A stretch of 64,000 bases of DNA from Pseudomonas sp. Root71 (GTDB lineage Bacteria; Pseudomonadota; Gammaproteobacteria; Pseudomonadales; Pseudomonadaceae), in the NCBI RefSeq assembly GCF_001429045.1, contig NZ_LMHY01000012.1, positions 420,753 to 484,752 of the forward strand, written 5' to 3'. Below are positions 55,960 to 64,000 of the stretch, piece after piece. How positions within the stretch are numbered: position 1 is the stretch's first letter; each line of letters opens with the position of its first letter. Position numbers and translations under genes: made by a program. The notes under the pieces are model-generated. The model ran no database searches and was not told the DNA's origin. It saw only the letters and a list, made by a program, of their open reading frames with translations.

Positions 55960-57888
55960 TCATTGATCGTCGAAATACCGCTCATGCCAGTCCACGATCG
56001 GCTGTGGTGAATTGAGCTTCTCGCCATAGATCACCGAATACGACAGCACGTTTTGCACATACTGGCGGGTTTCGTCGAACGGAATGCTTTCCACCCACAC
56101 GTCGAAACTCAAGTGATCGGCGCCGCGCAGCCATTGGCGCACTCGGCCGGGGCCGGCGTTGTAGGCGGCGGAGGCGAGGACGCGGTTGCCGTTGAACTGG
56201 CTGTGCACCTGGCTCAGATACGCGGCGCCGAGCTGGATGTTCTTGTCCGGATCCAGCAGTTGCTGTGGCGAGCTGTAGGGAATGCTGAACTTGCGCGCGG
56301 TTTCCTTGGCGGTGGCGGGCATCAGTTGCATCAGGCCCGAGGCGCCGACCCCGGAGCGGGCGTCGTCCATGAACGCACTTTCCTGGCGGGTGATGGCGAA
56401 CGCCCAGCTCGGATGCAGGCCGCGGTTCTTCGCTTCACGCACCAGCGTATTGCGGTGGGCCATCGGGAAACGGATATCCAGGTCATCCCAATACTGGGCC
56501 TGACTGATGGTGCGGATCGCCGGGAAATACCATTTCAGGTCGTAGGCCAGTTTGGCCTGGGCGACCATTTCGTCGCGGCTGAAGTGGCGGCTGACGTGGT
56601 ACCACTCGCGGCGACCGTCGACAATTTGCCCGCGAGCGTGCAGTTCAAGGGCGCGACGCACGCCGGGAGTGTTGCGCACCTTGTTGATGGTGGCCTGGCT
56701 GAGTACCAGCGGTTTGTTGAGCAGCGAGTAGGGCGACTGTGAGCGATCGGCGGCGAGGAAGCCATAGAAGTCGCGTTCGCGGGCCAGGTTTTTATAGAGT
56801 GTCTGCGCTTCCGGATTCTGCGGTTGCGCCAGTTCCAGGCTGCGGGCCTGCCAGTAACGCCAGCGGTTGGTGGTGGCCAGGTCCTGGGGCAGGCGGCGGG
56901 TCAACTGGTAGGCATCGTCCCAGCGCGCCAGGCGCAGGAGCAGGCGCAGGCGCCATTCGGAAACCGTGTTGTCGCGCAGTTCCGGATCGTATTTGGTCAT
57001 GACGTCCAGGGCACGACCGTCGAAACGTTTGGCGAGGCTCAGCCCGATTTCCCGGGCGATCGCGACTTTTTCATCCCGGGAGAAATGCATGCTGCTGGCG
57101 TAACCGTCGAGCAGGTTCATGGCCCTGTCCGGATCCTGGCGAGCCAGGCGGCGCAGGCCGAGGCTGACCACGTCGGACATGGCTTCATCGGCCGGGGCGA
57201 AGCGTGACGGCTGGTTGAGCAGTTCCGGTTTCTGCGCCACGTCCACCAGCAAGCGACCGCGAGGTGCGAGGGTGGTCATGCCATTGACCAGGCTGTTGGC
57301 CAGCGGATAGTTGCGCGCCTGGGCGGCGAGTTTCGCGCGTTCCCAGCGTTTTTGCTCGGTCAACTGGCCATCGGCGGCCCACATGCCGAACAGGGCATCG
57401 CAGGCTTCGGGCTGGGATTTGCCGGTCAGCCAGAGCTTTTCAGTGTTGGCATAACCTTCGGCCTTGAGGTTGTGGCTGATCTGGTACTGCGCATTCAGGC
57501 AGTCCAGTTCGGTGAAGTTCATTTTCGGGTCGTAATACTTGACGAAGGTCGCCCAGTCTCCCCGGTCCGCCAGCCAGCGCAACCAGCGCAGCTTCATCCA
57601 GTTGGCCTGGGGCAGGTCGCCGTGTTCGGCGAGGAATTTCTCGATTTCGGCGTTGCTCGCGGTTTTCAGGCGCGCGGTCAGCTCGTCGTACGCCAGGTAG
57701 GGTTCCAGCGGATAATCGGCGAGGGCCTGGCTGTAACGGAAATACGGGCCGCTATCGCCCTTGGCCAGGGCGCGCTTGGCTTCATCGTAATACTGGCGTT
57801 GGGTGGACAGGTCCACCGCCTGGGCGGATTGAACGGCAGCGGCAGACAGTAAAAAAGCAGATAAAAGATTGAAAAGGCGACTGCGCAT
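55960..57888 (-). CDS. slt: soluble lytic murein transglycosylase
   Basis: A 642-residue exported muramidase cleaving peptidoglycan glycan strands. Signal peptide MRSRLFNLLSAFLLSAAAVQ (then SAQA), a long superhelical U-domain (~30-420), linker, and a C-terminal lysozyme-like domain with catalytic Glu503 in TRQESAFMDD, GLMQLMPATAKE and AAYNAGPGRV. ATG 57888 is used; the longer frame to 58014 gives a non-signal N-terminus. Divergent from the ABC-F gene. Confidence 0.95.
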   Translation of the reverse strand: MRSRLFNLLSAFLLSAAAVQSAQAVDLSTQRQYYDEAKRALAKGDSGPYFRYSQALADYPLEPYLAYDELTARLKTASNAEIEKFLAEHGDLPQANWMKLRWLRWLADRGDWATFVKYYDPKMNFTELDCLNAQYQISHNLKAEGYANTEKLWLTGKSQPEACDALFGMWAADGQLTEQKRWERAKLAAQARNYPLANSLVNGMTTLAPRGRLLVDVAQKPELLNQPSRFAPADEAMSDVVSLGLRRLARQDPDRAMNLLDGYASSMHFSRDEKVAIAREIGLSLAKRFDGRALDVMTKYDPELRDNTVSEWRLRLLLRLARWDDAYQLTRRLPQDLATTNRWRYWQARSLELAQPQNPEAQTLYKNLARERDFYGFLAADRSQSPYSLLNKPLVLSQATINKVRNTPGVRRALELHARGQIVDGRREWYHVSRHFSRDEMVAQAKLAYDLKWYFPAIRTISQAQYWDDLDIRFPMAHRNTLVREAKNRGLHPSWAFAITRQESAFMDDARSGVGASGLMQLMPATAKETARKFSIPYSSPQQLLDPDKNIQLGAAYLSQVHSQFNGNRVLASAAYNAGPGRVRQWLRGADHLSFDVWVESIPFDETRQYVQNVLSYSVIYGEKLNSPQPIVDWHERYFDDQ

Positions 57889-58103
57889 GAGACGTCCGGG
57901 CAGAGAAAAATCATGACAAGCGCGGGCCAGGCCCGCGCTGAATTGTCTGTAGCTTAGCCTTTTGCCAGCAGCCGGTGAAAGCTTTGCGGGTCTTACCGCA
58001 TCAGTTCGCAACATTTGTCCTTCAGAGTGCTGCGAGAGTGAAATTGCCGGCCTTCTGAAGCCTCAAGTCAGGTAGAATGCGCGCCCGGTTTTTGGAGAAG
58101 CTC

Positions 58104-60023
58104 ATGACCCTGCTCAAATTCAGCGATGTGTCCCTTGCTTTCGGCGCTATGCCGTTGTTGGACAAGGTGTCCTGGCAGATCGCCCGTGGTGAGCGGGTGT
58201 GCATCATCGGCCGCAACGGCACTGGCAAGTCCAGCATGATGAAGCTCGTCAAGGGCGACCAGAAGCCCGATGACGGCTCCGTTTGGCGCGCACCCGGGCT
58301 CAAGATCGGCGAATTGCCGCAAGAATTGCCGGTGGCCGACGAGCGGACAGTGTTCGACGTAGTGGCCGAAGGCCTGGATGGTGTTGGCGCCTTGCTCGCC
58401 GAATATCACCACCTGAGCCAGAATATCGTCACCGACGCCGATCTGGACAAACTGATGCACGTCCAGCACGACCTCGAAGCCCGCGATGGCTGGCGTTTGC
58501 AGACCCTCGTCGACAGCACCTTGAGCCGCCTGCAACTGCCGGCCGACAAGACCCTCGCCGAGTTATCCGGCGGCTGGCGTCGTCGCGTCCTGCTGGCCCA
58601 GGCCCTGGTGTCCGAGCCGGACCTGCTGCTGCTCGACGAACCGACCAACCACCTGGACATCGGTGCCATCGCCTGGCTTGAAGAAGCGCTGAAGGATTTC
58701 CAGGGCGCCGTGCTGTTCATCACGCACGACCGTTCTTTCCTGCAGAACCTGGCAACCCGCATCCTGGAACTGGATCGCGGTGGCCTGATCGACTGGAACG
58801 GCGACTACGCCAGCTTCCTGGTGCACAAGGAAGCTGAACTCGCTGCCGAAGCCACTGCCAACGCGCTGTTCGACAAGCGCCTGGCCCAGGAAGAAGTGTG
58901 GATTCGCCAGGGCATCAAGGCCCGTCGCACCCGTAACGAAGGTCGTGTCCGTGCACTGAAAGCCTTGCGCGTCGAGCGTAGCGAGCGTCGTGAGCGTACC
59001 GGCAAGGCCAACATTCAGCTCGATACCGCCGACAAGTCCGGCAAGCAGGTCATGGTGCTCGAGAATGTGAGCTTCGCTCACCCGGGCGGGCCGTTCCTGA
59101 TCAAGGACTTCTCCATGGTGCTGCAGCGTGGCGACCGTATCGGCCTGCTTGGCGCCAACGGTACCGGCAAGACCACGTTGCTGAAGTTGATGCTCAGCGG
59201 TCTGCAACCGACCAGCGGCAAAGTGGAAGAGGGCACCCGGATCGATGTCGCCTACTTCGACCAGTTGCGCCATCAGCTGGACCTGGAAAAGACCGTGATC
59301 GACAACGTGGCCGAAGGTCGCGACTTCATCGATATCGATGGCCAGAGCCGCCACGTGCTGAGCTACCTCGGCGACTTCCTGTTCAGCCCGCAGCGTGCCC
59401 GCACGCCGGTCAAGGCGCTGTCCGGTGGTGAGCGTGCCCGTCTGTTGCTGGCCAAGCTGTTCAGCAAGCCGGCGAACCTGCTGGTACTCGACGAACCGAC
59501 CAACGACCTCGACGTCGAAACCCTCGAATTGCTCGAAGAGGTCTTGCTGACCTTCAACGGCACCGTACTGATGGTCAGCCACGACCGGGCATTCCTCGAC
59601 AACGTGGTTACCAGCACTCTGGTCTTCGAAGGTGAAGGCAAGGTTCGCGAGTACGTCGGTGGCTATCAGGACTGGCTGCGTCAGGGCGGCTCGCCGCGCC
59701 TGTTGGGCGTGACCGAGAGCAAGTCCGGCAAGGCCGACCTGAACTCCGCGGTGGTGAAGGCCGAGCCTGCGCCGGTTGCGGCAGCGGTCGAAGCGCCAGT
59801 GGCAAAGAAAAAGCTCAGCTACAAGTTGCAGCGCGAGCTGGAAGCGTTGCCGGGGCAGATCGAAGCCATGGAGCAGCAGATTGCCGCCGTTGAAGCGCAG
59901 ATGGCGGATGCCGGTTTCTACCAGCGTCCTGCGGCCGAAACGGCAGCGGTGATTGCTCAGTTGGAGCAATTGCAGGCTGAGCTCGACATCATGGTCGAGC
60001 GTTGGGCCGAGCTGGATGCCTGA
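58104..60023 (+). CDS. uup: ABC-F ATPase, Uup-type
   Basis: A 639-residue cytoplasmic protein with two ATPase domains and no membrane segments. Walker A GRNGTGKSS and GANGTGKTT, signatures LSGGWRRRVLLA and LSGGERARLLLA, Walker B LLLLDEPTNHLD and LVLDEPTNDLD, then a C-terminal coiled coil (~560-639) characteristic of Uup. Uup-type proteins act on ribosomes or branched DNA (reduced precise transposon excision). GGAGAAG precedes ATG 58104. Confidence 0.93.
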   Translation: MTLLKFSDVSLAFGAMPLLDKVSWQIARGERVCIIGRNGTGKSSMMKLVKGDQKPDDGSVWRAPGLKIGELPQELPVADERTVFDVVAEGLDGVGALLAEYHHLSQNIVTDADLDKLMHVQHDLEARDGWRLQTLVDSTLSRLQLPADKTLAELSGGWRRRVLLAQALVSEPDLLLLDEPTNHLDIGAIAWLEEALKDFQGAVLFITHDRSFLQNLATRILELDRGGLIDWNGDYASFLVHKEAELAAEATANALFDKRLAQEEVWIRQGIKARRTRNEGRVRALKALRVERSERRERTGKANIQLDTADKSGKQVMVLENVSFAHPGGPFLIKDFSMVLQRGDRIGLLGANGTGKTTLLKLMLSGLQPTSGKVEEGTRIDVAYFDQLRHQLDLEKTVIDNVAEGRDFIDIDGQSRHVLSYLGDFLFSPQRARTPVKALSGGERARLLLAKLFSKPANLLVLDEPTNDLDVETLELLEEVLLTFNGTVLMVSHDRAFLDNVVTSTLVFEGEGKVREYVGGYQDWLRQGGSPRLLGVTESKSGKADLNSAVVKAEPAPVAAAVEAPVAKKKLSYKLQRELEALPGQIEAMEQQIAAVEAQMADAGFYQRPAAETAAVIAQLEQLQAELDIMVERWAELDA

Positions 60024-60035
60024 TTGATCCTGCAA

Positions 60036-60076
60036 TAAAAAAGCCCGGCGCTCAGTGATGAACGCCGGGCTTTTCA
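60036..60076. terminator. bidirectional terminator between uup and the stress protein gene
   Basis: Stem AAGCCCGGCG/CGCCGGGCTT with A- and T-runs on either side. Confidence 0.92.
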
Positions 60077-60111
60077 TATGCAATGCGATCTGCGGGCTGC
60101 CGTAGATCCAA

Positions 60112-60135
60112 TGTGGGAGCAAGCCCGCTCCCACA
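60112..60135. repeat. single short REP-like palindrome
   Basis: TGTGGGAGC-AAGCCC-GCTCCCACA: the ends of two family-A units joined with most of the middle lost. The only solitary remnant of this family in the window. Confidence 0.75.
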
Positions 60136-60148
60136 ATGATTTGTGTTG

Positions 60149-60589
60149 TCAGCTTTTGGTTTGCAGGCGTACAGCAAGCACATCGCAAGGCGCGCCGTGC
60201 AGCACGTCATTGGCGGTGGAGCCCAGCAGCAGTGCCAGGCCGTGCCGGCCATGGCTGCCCACCACGATCAGGTCGCAGGTTTGCTCCTTGGCCAGGTGGT
60301 GGATCTCCTGGCGTGGCTGGCCGTAGGTCAGGTGGCTGTATTCCCTGGAGAGCTCCGGATATTTCAGGATCAGGCGGTCAAGACGCTCCTTGGCCTGATC
60401 GAACTGCTGTTGTTGCAGTTGTGACAGGTCCATCGGCACGTCGCCGCCGAAGGCCATCGCCATCGGCTCGACAATGTGCACCAGCGACAATTTCGCACCG
60501 TTGCTCACCGACAGTTCGCGAGCGCGGTGAATCACAGGGTCGCACTCTTCGGTCAGATCTACAGCGACCAGAATATGGTTGTAGGGCAT
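60149..60589 (-). CDS. universal stress protein, UspA type
   Basis: A 146-residue cytoplasmic alpha/beta protein with the ATP-binding motif GSHGRHGLALLLGSTANDVL typical of nucleotide-binding Usp proteins. AGGAGCACC precedes ATG 60589. No Anr box is visible upstream, unlike several Pseudomonas usp genes. Divergent from the small membrane protein gene. Confidence 0.9.
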   Translation of the reverse strand: MPYNHILVAVDLTEECDPVIHRARELSVSNGAKLSLVHIVEPMAMAFGGDVPMDLSQLQQQQFDQAKERLDRLILKYPELSREYSHLTYGQPRQEIHHLAKEQTCDLIVVGSHGRHGLALLLGSTANDVLHGAPCDVLAVRLQTKS

Positions 60590-60693
60590 GAGGTGCTCCT
60601 CCTGAGGGATGCAATATTGGTAAGTATGGCTGGTTTCAAGCGCATTGGTTCCAAAGTGACACAATGGGCTCATTCAAATTCGGGAGTACAGAT

Positions 60694-61131
60694 ATGACGG
60701 TCTGGATAGTGGTGTCAATCCTGTTGGTGGTGCTGAGCCCACTGGCATGGTTGCGGCCGTCGCGAGTTCAGAGCGGGCGCATAGCCTTGCGGATGGAGGC
60801 CCGGCGCATCGGACTGGCCATGCAATTGGCACCTCAGGAGTGGCCACACTGGCTCAGCCAGGAGCCGCCGAGCCCTTGCGCCCAGTACCATCGTCCGCGG
60901 CGCGGCCGTCAGCCGGCGTGCTGGAGTTACTGGCAAAAATCACCGGGTGTCTGGGTCAATCAGTGGCAGGAAATCTGTGAAGATCGTTCGTTGCTCGATC
61001 ATTTCGAAAAATTGCCAGGCAATGTCTTCAAGGTCGAGGCCGACAAGCAAATAATCGCCTTGTATTGGGGCGAGAAGGGCGAGGCCGAGGTTTTGCAACG
61101 GATCGATGCCACCCTCAAGGCGCTGGCCTGA
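60694..61131 (+). CDS. small membrane-anchored protein of unknown function
   Basis: A 145-residue protein with one N-terminal hydrophobic segment (TVWIVVSILLVVLSPLAWL) and a basic, Trp-rich cytoplasmic or periplasmic remainder (PACWSYWQKSPGVWVNQWQE). GGGAGT precedes ATG 60694. No domain recognised. It lies between a usp gene and fadB, a position also occupied by small hypothetical proteins in other pseudomonads. Confidence 0.72.
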   Translation: MTVWIVVSILLVVLSPLAWLRPSRVQSGRIALRMEARRIGLAMQLAPQEWPHWLSQEPPSPCAQYHRPRRGRQPACWSYWQKSPGVWVNQWQEICEDRSLLDHFEKLPGNVFKVEADKQIIALYWGEKGEAEVLQRIDATLKALA

Positions 61132-61160
61132 CACCGCAGCCAGTAAAAATCATCAGGCAA

Positions 61161-61186
61161 TAAAAAGCCCGACAAAATCATCGGGC
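61161..61186 (-). terminator. hairpin with T-run on the minus strand
   Basis: GCCCGA/TCGGGC stem with an 8-base loop. On the minus strand a T5 run follows it, so it would stop antisense transcription from the fadB side; on the plus strand there is no T-run. Confidence 0.5.
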
Positions 61187-61644
61187 GGGTTGGCCAGGCA
61201 GGCCGGTAATCGGTGTTGGCTGATCTTACGCTGGGCATTCGCCAAAAGCGTTCACAATTTTCCTCCAGGTTTCGCCAGCGTAGCTTGTTAAACACGGGCT
61301 GCAGCGAATTAGGGCGAATTTTCTAACAATTGATTCTATGAATGACCTTGCATGTTTCGGCGTGTTTAAGGTCTTCGCAGTACGGATATGACCGGAAAGT
61401 CGCGTTTCAACCCGTGTTTTGGGCGATTGACAATTGTCGGAAATTCCGTGAAGGTGACGTACCCAAATCAAACGGGCGTATGAATTGAGCGTTTGTATTT
61501 CAGACCGCTCCTACAGAATCCCGACTATCGCGTTGGCGGGTGTGCCGGGGGAATGGGCGTAGCATTGACGATCAACGTCCCTGCCAAGCCGTTCGCCTGC
61601 GTCCGACGTGTACTGTTCAGCTTCCATATCGTGGAGATCAGTTG
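61187..61644. other. fadB upstream region without a gene
   Basis: About 460 bases. It contains the 10-base palindrome GACAATTGTC (61429-61438, preceded by TT so it also offers TTGACA) and a widely spaced CAAAC...GTTTG pair (61469-61495). No small gene is convincing. Presumably fadBA regulation, possibly by a fatty-acid-responsive repressor. Confidence 0.4.
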
Positions 61645-63792
61645 ATGATTTACGAAGGTAAAGCCATCACGGTTAAGGCTCTTGAAAGTGGCATCGTCGA
61701 ACTGAAGTTCGACCTCAAGGGTGAGTCCGTCAACAAGTTCAACCGTCTAACCCTGAACGAACTGCGTCAGGCCGTAGACACCATCAAGGCAGATGCTTCG
61801 ATCAAGGGCGTGATCGTCAGCAGTGGCAAGGACGTGTTCATCGTCGGCGCCGACATCACCGAATTTGTCGACAACTTCAAGCTGCCGGATGCAGAACTTG
61901 TTGCTGGCAACCTCGAAGCCAACAAGATTTTCAGCGATTTCGAAGACCTCAACGTCCCGACTGTTGTTGCCATCAACGGCATCGCGTTGGGTGGCGGTCT
62001 GGAAATGTGCCTGGCGGCGGACTACCGCGTCATGTCCACCAAGGCCAAGATCGGTCTGCCGGAAGTCAAGCTGGGCATCTACCCAGGCTTCGGCGGTACT
62101 GTGCGCCTGCCGCGCCTGATCGGTGCCGACAACGCCATCGAGTGGATTGCCGCCGGCAAGGAAAACCGTCCTGAGGACGCGCTGAAAGTCGGCGCCGTCG
62201 ACGCAGTGGTAGCTCCTGAGCAGCTGCAGAACGCCGCGCTGGAACTGATCAAGCGCGCCATCTCCGGCGAGTTCGACTACAAGGCCAAGCGCCAGCCGAA
62301 GCTGGAAAAACTCAAGCTGAACGCCATCGAACAAATGATGGCTTTCGAAACCGCCAAGGGTTTCGTGGCCGGTCAGGCTGGCCCGAACTACCCGGCGCCG
62401 GTTGAAGCGATCAAGACCATCCAGAAAGCCGCGAACTTCGGTCGCGACAAGGCGCTGGAAATCGAGGCTGCCGGTTTCGTCAAGCTGGCCAAGACCTCTG
62501 CCGCGCAGAGCTTGATCGGCTTGTTCCTGAACGATCAGGAACTGAAGAAAAAGGCCAAGGCCTACGACGAAATCGCCAAGGACGTGAAGCAGGCCGCCGT
62601 ACTGGGCGCCGGCATCATGGGCGGCGGTATCGCCTATCAGTCGGCTTCCAAAGGCACGCCGATCCTGATGAAGGACATCAACGAGCACGGTATCGAGCAG
62701 GGTCTGGCCGAAGCCGCCAAACTGCTGGTTGGCCGCGTTGATAAAGGTCGCATGACCGCCGCGAAAATGGCTGAAGTGCTCAACGGCATTCGTCCTACCC
62801 TGTCCTACGGTGATTTCGGTCACGTGGACCTGGTGGTGGAAGCGGTCGTCGAGAACCCCAAGGTCAAGCAAGCGGTACTGGCTGAAGTCGAAGACAAGGT
62901 CAAGGAGGACACCATTCTGGCGTCCAACACCTCGACCATTTCCATCACCTTGCTGGCCAAGGCCCTCAAGCGTCCGGAAAACTTCGTCGGCATGCACTTC
63001 TTCAACCCGGTGCACATGATGCCGCTGGTGGAAGTGATCCGTGGCGAGAAGTCCAGCGAGTTGGCGGTTGCCACCACCGTTGCCTACGCCAAGAAAATGG
63101 GCAAGAACCCGATCGTCGTCAACGACTGCCCGGGCTTCCTGGTCAACCGTGTCCTGTTCCCGTACTTCGGCGGTTTCGCCAAGCTGGTCAGCGCCGGTGT
63201 GGACTTCGTCCGTATCGACAAGGTCATGGAAAAATTCGGCTGGCCTATGGGCCCGGCCTACCTGATGGACGTGGTCGGCATCGACACCGGTCACCACGGT
63301 CGTGACGTGATGGCTGAAGGCTTCCCGGACCGCATGAAGGACGACCGTCGCTCGGCCGTCGACGTGCTCTACGAAGCCAAGCGCCTGGGCCAGAAGAACG
63401 GCAAGGGCTTCTACGCCTACGAGACCGACAAGAAAGGCAAGCAGAAGAAAGTCGCCGATCCCTCGGTACTGGAAGTGCTCAAGCCGATCGTTTACGAACA
63501 GCGCGAAGTCACCGACGAAGACATCATCAACTGGATGATGATCCCGCTGTGCCTGGAAACCGTGCGTTGCCTGGAAGACGGCATCGTCGAAACCGCTGCC
63601 GAAGCCGACATGGGTCTGGTCTACGGTATCGGTTTCCCTCCATTCCGTGGCGGTGCGCTGCGCTACATCGACTCGATCGGTGTGGCAGAGTTCGTTGCCC
63701 TGGCTGACCAGTACGCTGACTTGGGCGCGCTGTACCACCCGACCGCGAAGCTGCGCGAAATGGCCAAGAACGGCCAGAGCTTCTTCGGTTAA
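61645..63792 (+). CDS. fadB: fatty acid oxidation complex alpha subunit
   Basis: A 715-residue multifunctional beta-oxidation enzyme (enoyl-CoA hydratase, 3-hydroxyacyl-CoA dehydrogenase). N-terminal crotonase domain with [20 protein letters not shown], then an NAD-binding domain with [20 protein letters not shown] and catalytic [18 protein letters not shown]-terminal dehydrogenase repeats ([19 protein letters not shown]). ATG 61645 with GGAGAT upstream is chosen over an in-frame ATG 35 codons earlier. Followed by fadA. Confidence 0.97.
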   Translation: MIYEGKAITVKALESGIVELKFDLKGESVNKFNRLTLNELRQAVDTIKADASIKGVIVSSGKDVFIVGADITEFVDNFKLPDAELVAGNLEANKIFSDFEDLNVPTVVAINGIALGGGLEMCLAADYRVMSTKAKIGLPEVKLGIYPGFGGTVRLPRLIGADNAIEWIAAGKENRPEDALKVGAVDAVVAPEQLQNAALELIKRAISGEFDYKAKRQPKLEKLKLNAIEQMMAFETAKGFVAGQAGPNYPAPVEAIKTIQKAANFGRDKALEIEAAGFVKLAKTSAAQSLIGLFLNDQELKKKAKAYDEIAKDVKQAAVLGAGIMGGGIAYQSASKGTPILMKDINEHGIEQGLAEAAKLLVGRVDKGRMTAAKMAEVLNGIRPTLSYGDFGHVDLVVEAVVENPKVKQAVLAEVEDKVKEDTILASNTSTISITLLAKALKRPENFVGMHFFNPVHMMPLVEVIRGEKSSELAVATTVAYAKKMGKNPIVVNDCPGFLVNRVLFPYFGGFAKLVSAGVDFVRIDKVMEKFGWPMGPAYLMDVVGIDTGHHGRDVMAEGFPDRMKDDRRSAVDVLYEAKRLGQKNGKGFYAYETDKKGKQKKVADPSVLEVLKPIVYEQREVTDEDIINWMMIPLCLETVRCLEDGIVETAAEADMGLVYGIGFPPFRGGALRYIDSIGVAEFVALADQYADLGALYHPTAKLREMAKNGQSFFG

Positions 63793-63806
63793 GCGCCCCC
63801 AACTAG

Positions 63807-64000
<194 letters not shown>

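Noticed and set aside
57889..58014. Longer N-terminus of Slt
   Set aside because: It removes the signal peptide from the N-terminus; ATG 57888 gives a clear export signal.
61469..61495. PsrA operator upstream of fadB (CAAAC...GTTTG)
   Set aside because: The half-sites are 17 bases apart, whereas PsrA sites have 2-4 bases between them.
61747..63738. 663-codon open frame antisense to fadB
   Set aside because: Same reason: long antisense frames appear opposite several highly biased genes in this window.

Overview
This window is a stretch of ordinary chromosome from a Pseudomonas of the fluorescens lineage. The DNA is GC-rich. The gene order (purine catabolism - smc - zipA - ligA - ffs - dnaX - ybaB - recR - acyl-CoA dehydrogenase - apt - anr - hemN - two cbb3 oxidase operons - aer - acnA) is the conserved Pseudomonas order. 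The intergenic spaces hold many REP/REPIN palindromes of the types GTGGGAGCGGGCTTGCTCGC, GTAGGAGCTGCCGAAGGCTG and GTGGCGAGGGAGCTTGCTCC, which are typical of this lineage. I see no prophage, insertion sequence, integrase, CRISPR array, tRNA or rRNA; the only RNA gene found is the 4.5S SRP RNA.

Layout. 1-2.9 kb: yggL, a BenE-type permease and a divergent GntR/FCD regulator. 3.0-10.1 kb: a minus-strand purine catabolic operon, xdhA-xdhB-xdhC-guaD (hypoxanthine/xanthine oxidation and guanine deamination), with a second GntR regulator divergent from it; two tandem CTGAC-N6-GTCA(G/A) palindromes lie between them. 10.1-17.2 kb: smc, zipA, ligA (chromosome organisation, division, DNA ligation). 17.3-25.6 kb: a zinc-ribbon metallopeptidase, ffs, a periplasmic solute-binding-like protein, dnaX, ybaB, an MDR oxidoreductase, recR and an acyl-CoA dehydrogenase.

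25.7-44.8 kb is a low-oxygen respiration block. It carries apt, the oxygen sensor anr, hemN with a textbook Anr promoter, a COG2836 membrane protein, the cbb3 assembly genes ccoG-ccoH-ccoI-ccoS, two complete oxidase operons (ccoN1O1Q1P1 next to ccoG, and ccoN2O2Q2P2 upstream), a divergent alpha/beta hydrolase, the aerotaxis receptor gene aer and a CPBP membrane protease. Anr senses oxygen through Fe-S, hemN supplies heme anaerobically, CcoGHIS mature the copper/heme oxidase and Aer steers the cell in oxygen gradients.

45-64 kb: acnA, rlmM, tusA, a MATE exporter, pdxB, a 59-aa conserved-looking small protein, an ABC exporter, a Fic-domain protein (the most accessory-looking gene in the window), slt, an Uup-type ABC-F ATPase, a universal stress protein, a small membrane-anchored protein, fadB and the 5' end of fadA.

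No clearly undescribed system is visible. The best leads are regulatory or structural: the xdhA tandem operators, an Anr promoter embedded in a divergent coding region at ccoN2, REPINs inside an operon and bracketing single genes, and the class II Fic protein with an in-frame 12-bp repeat.
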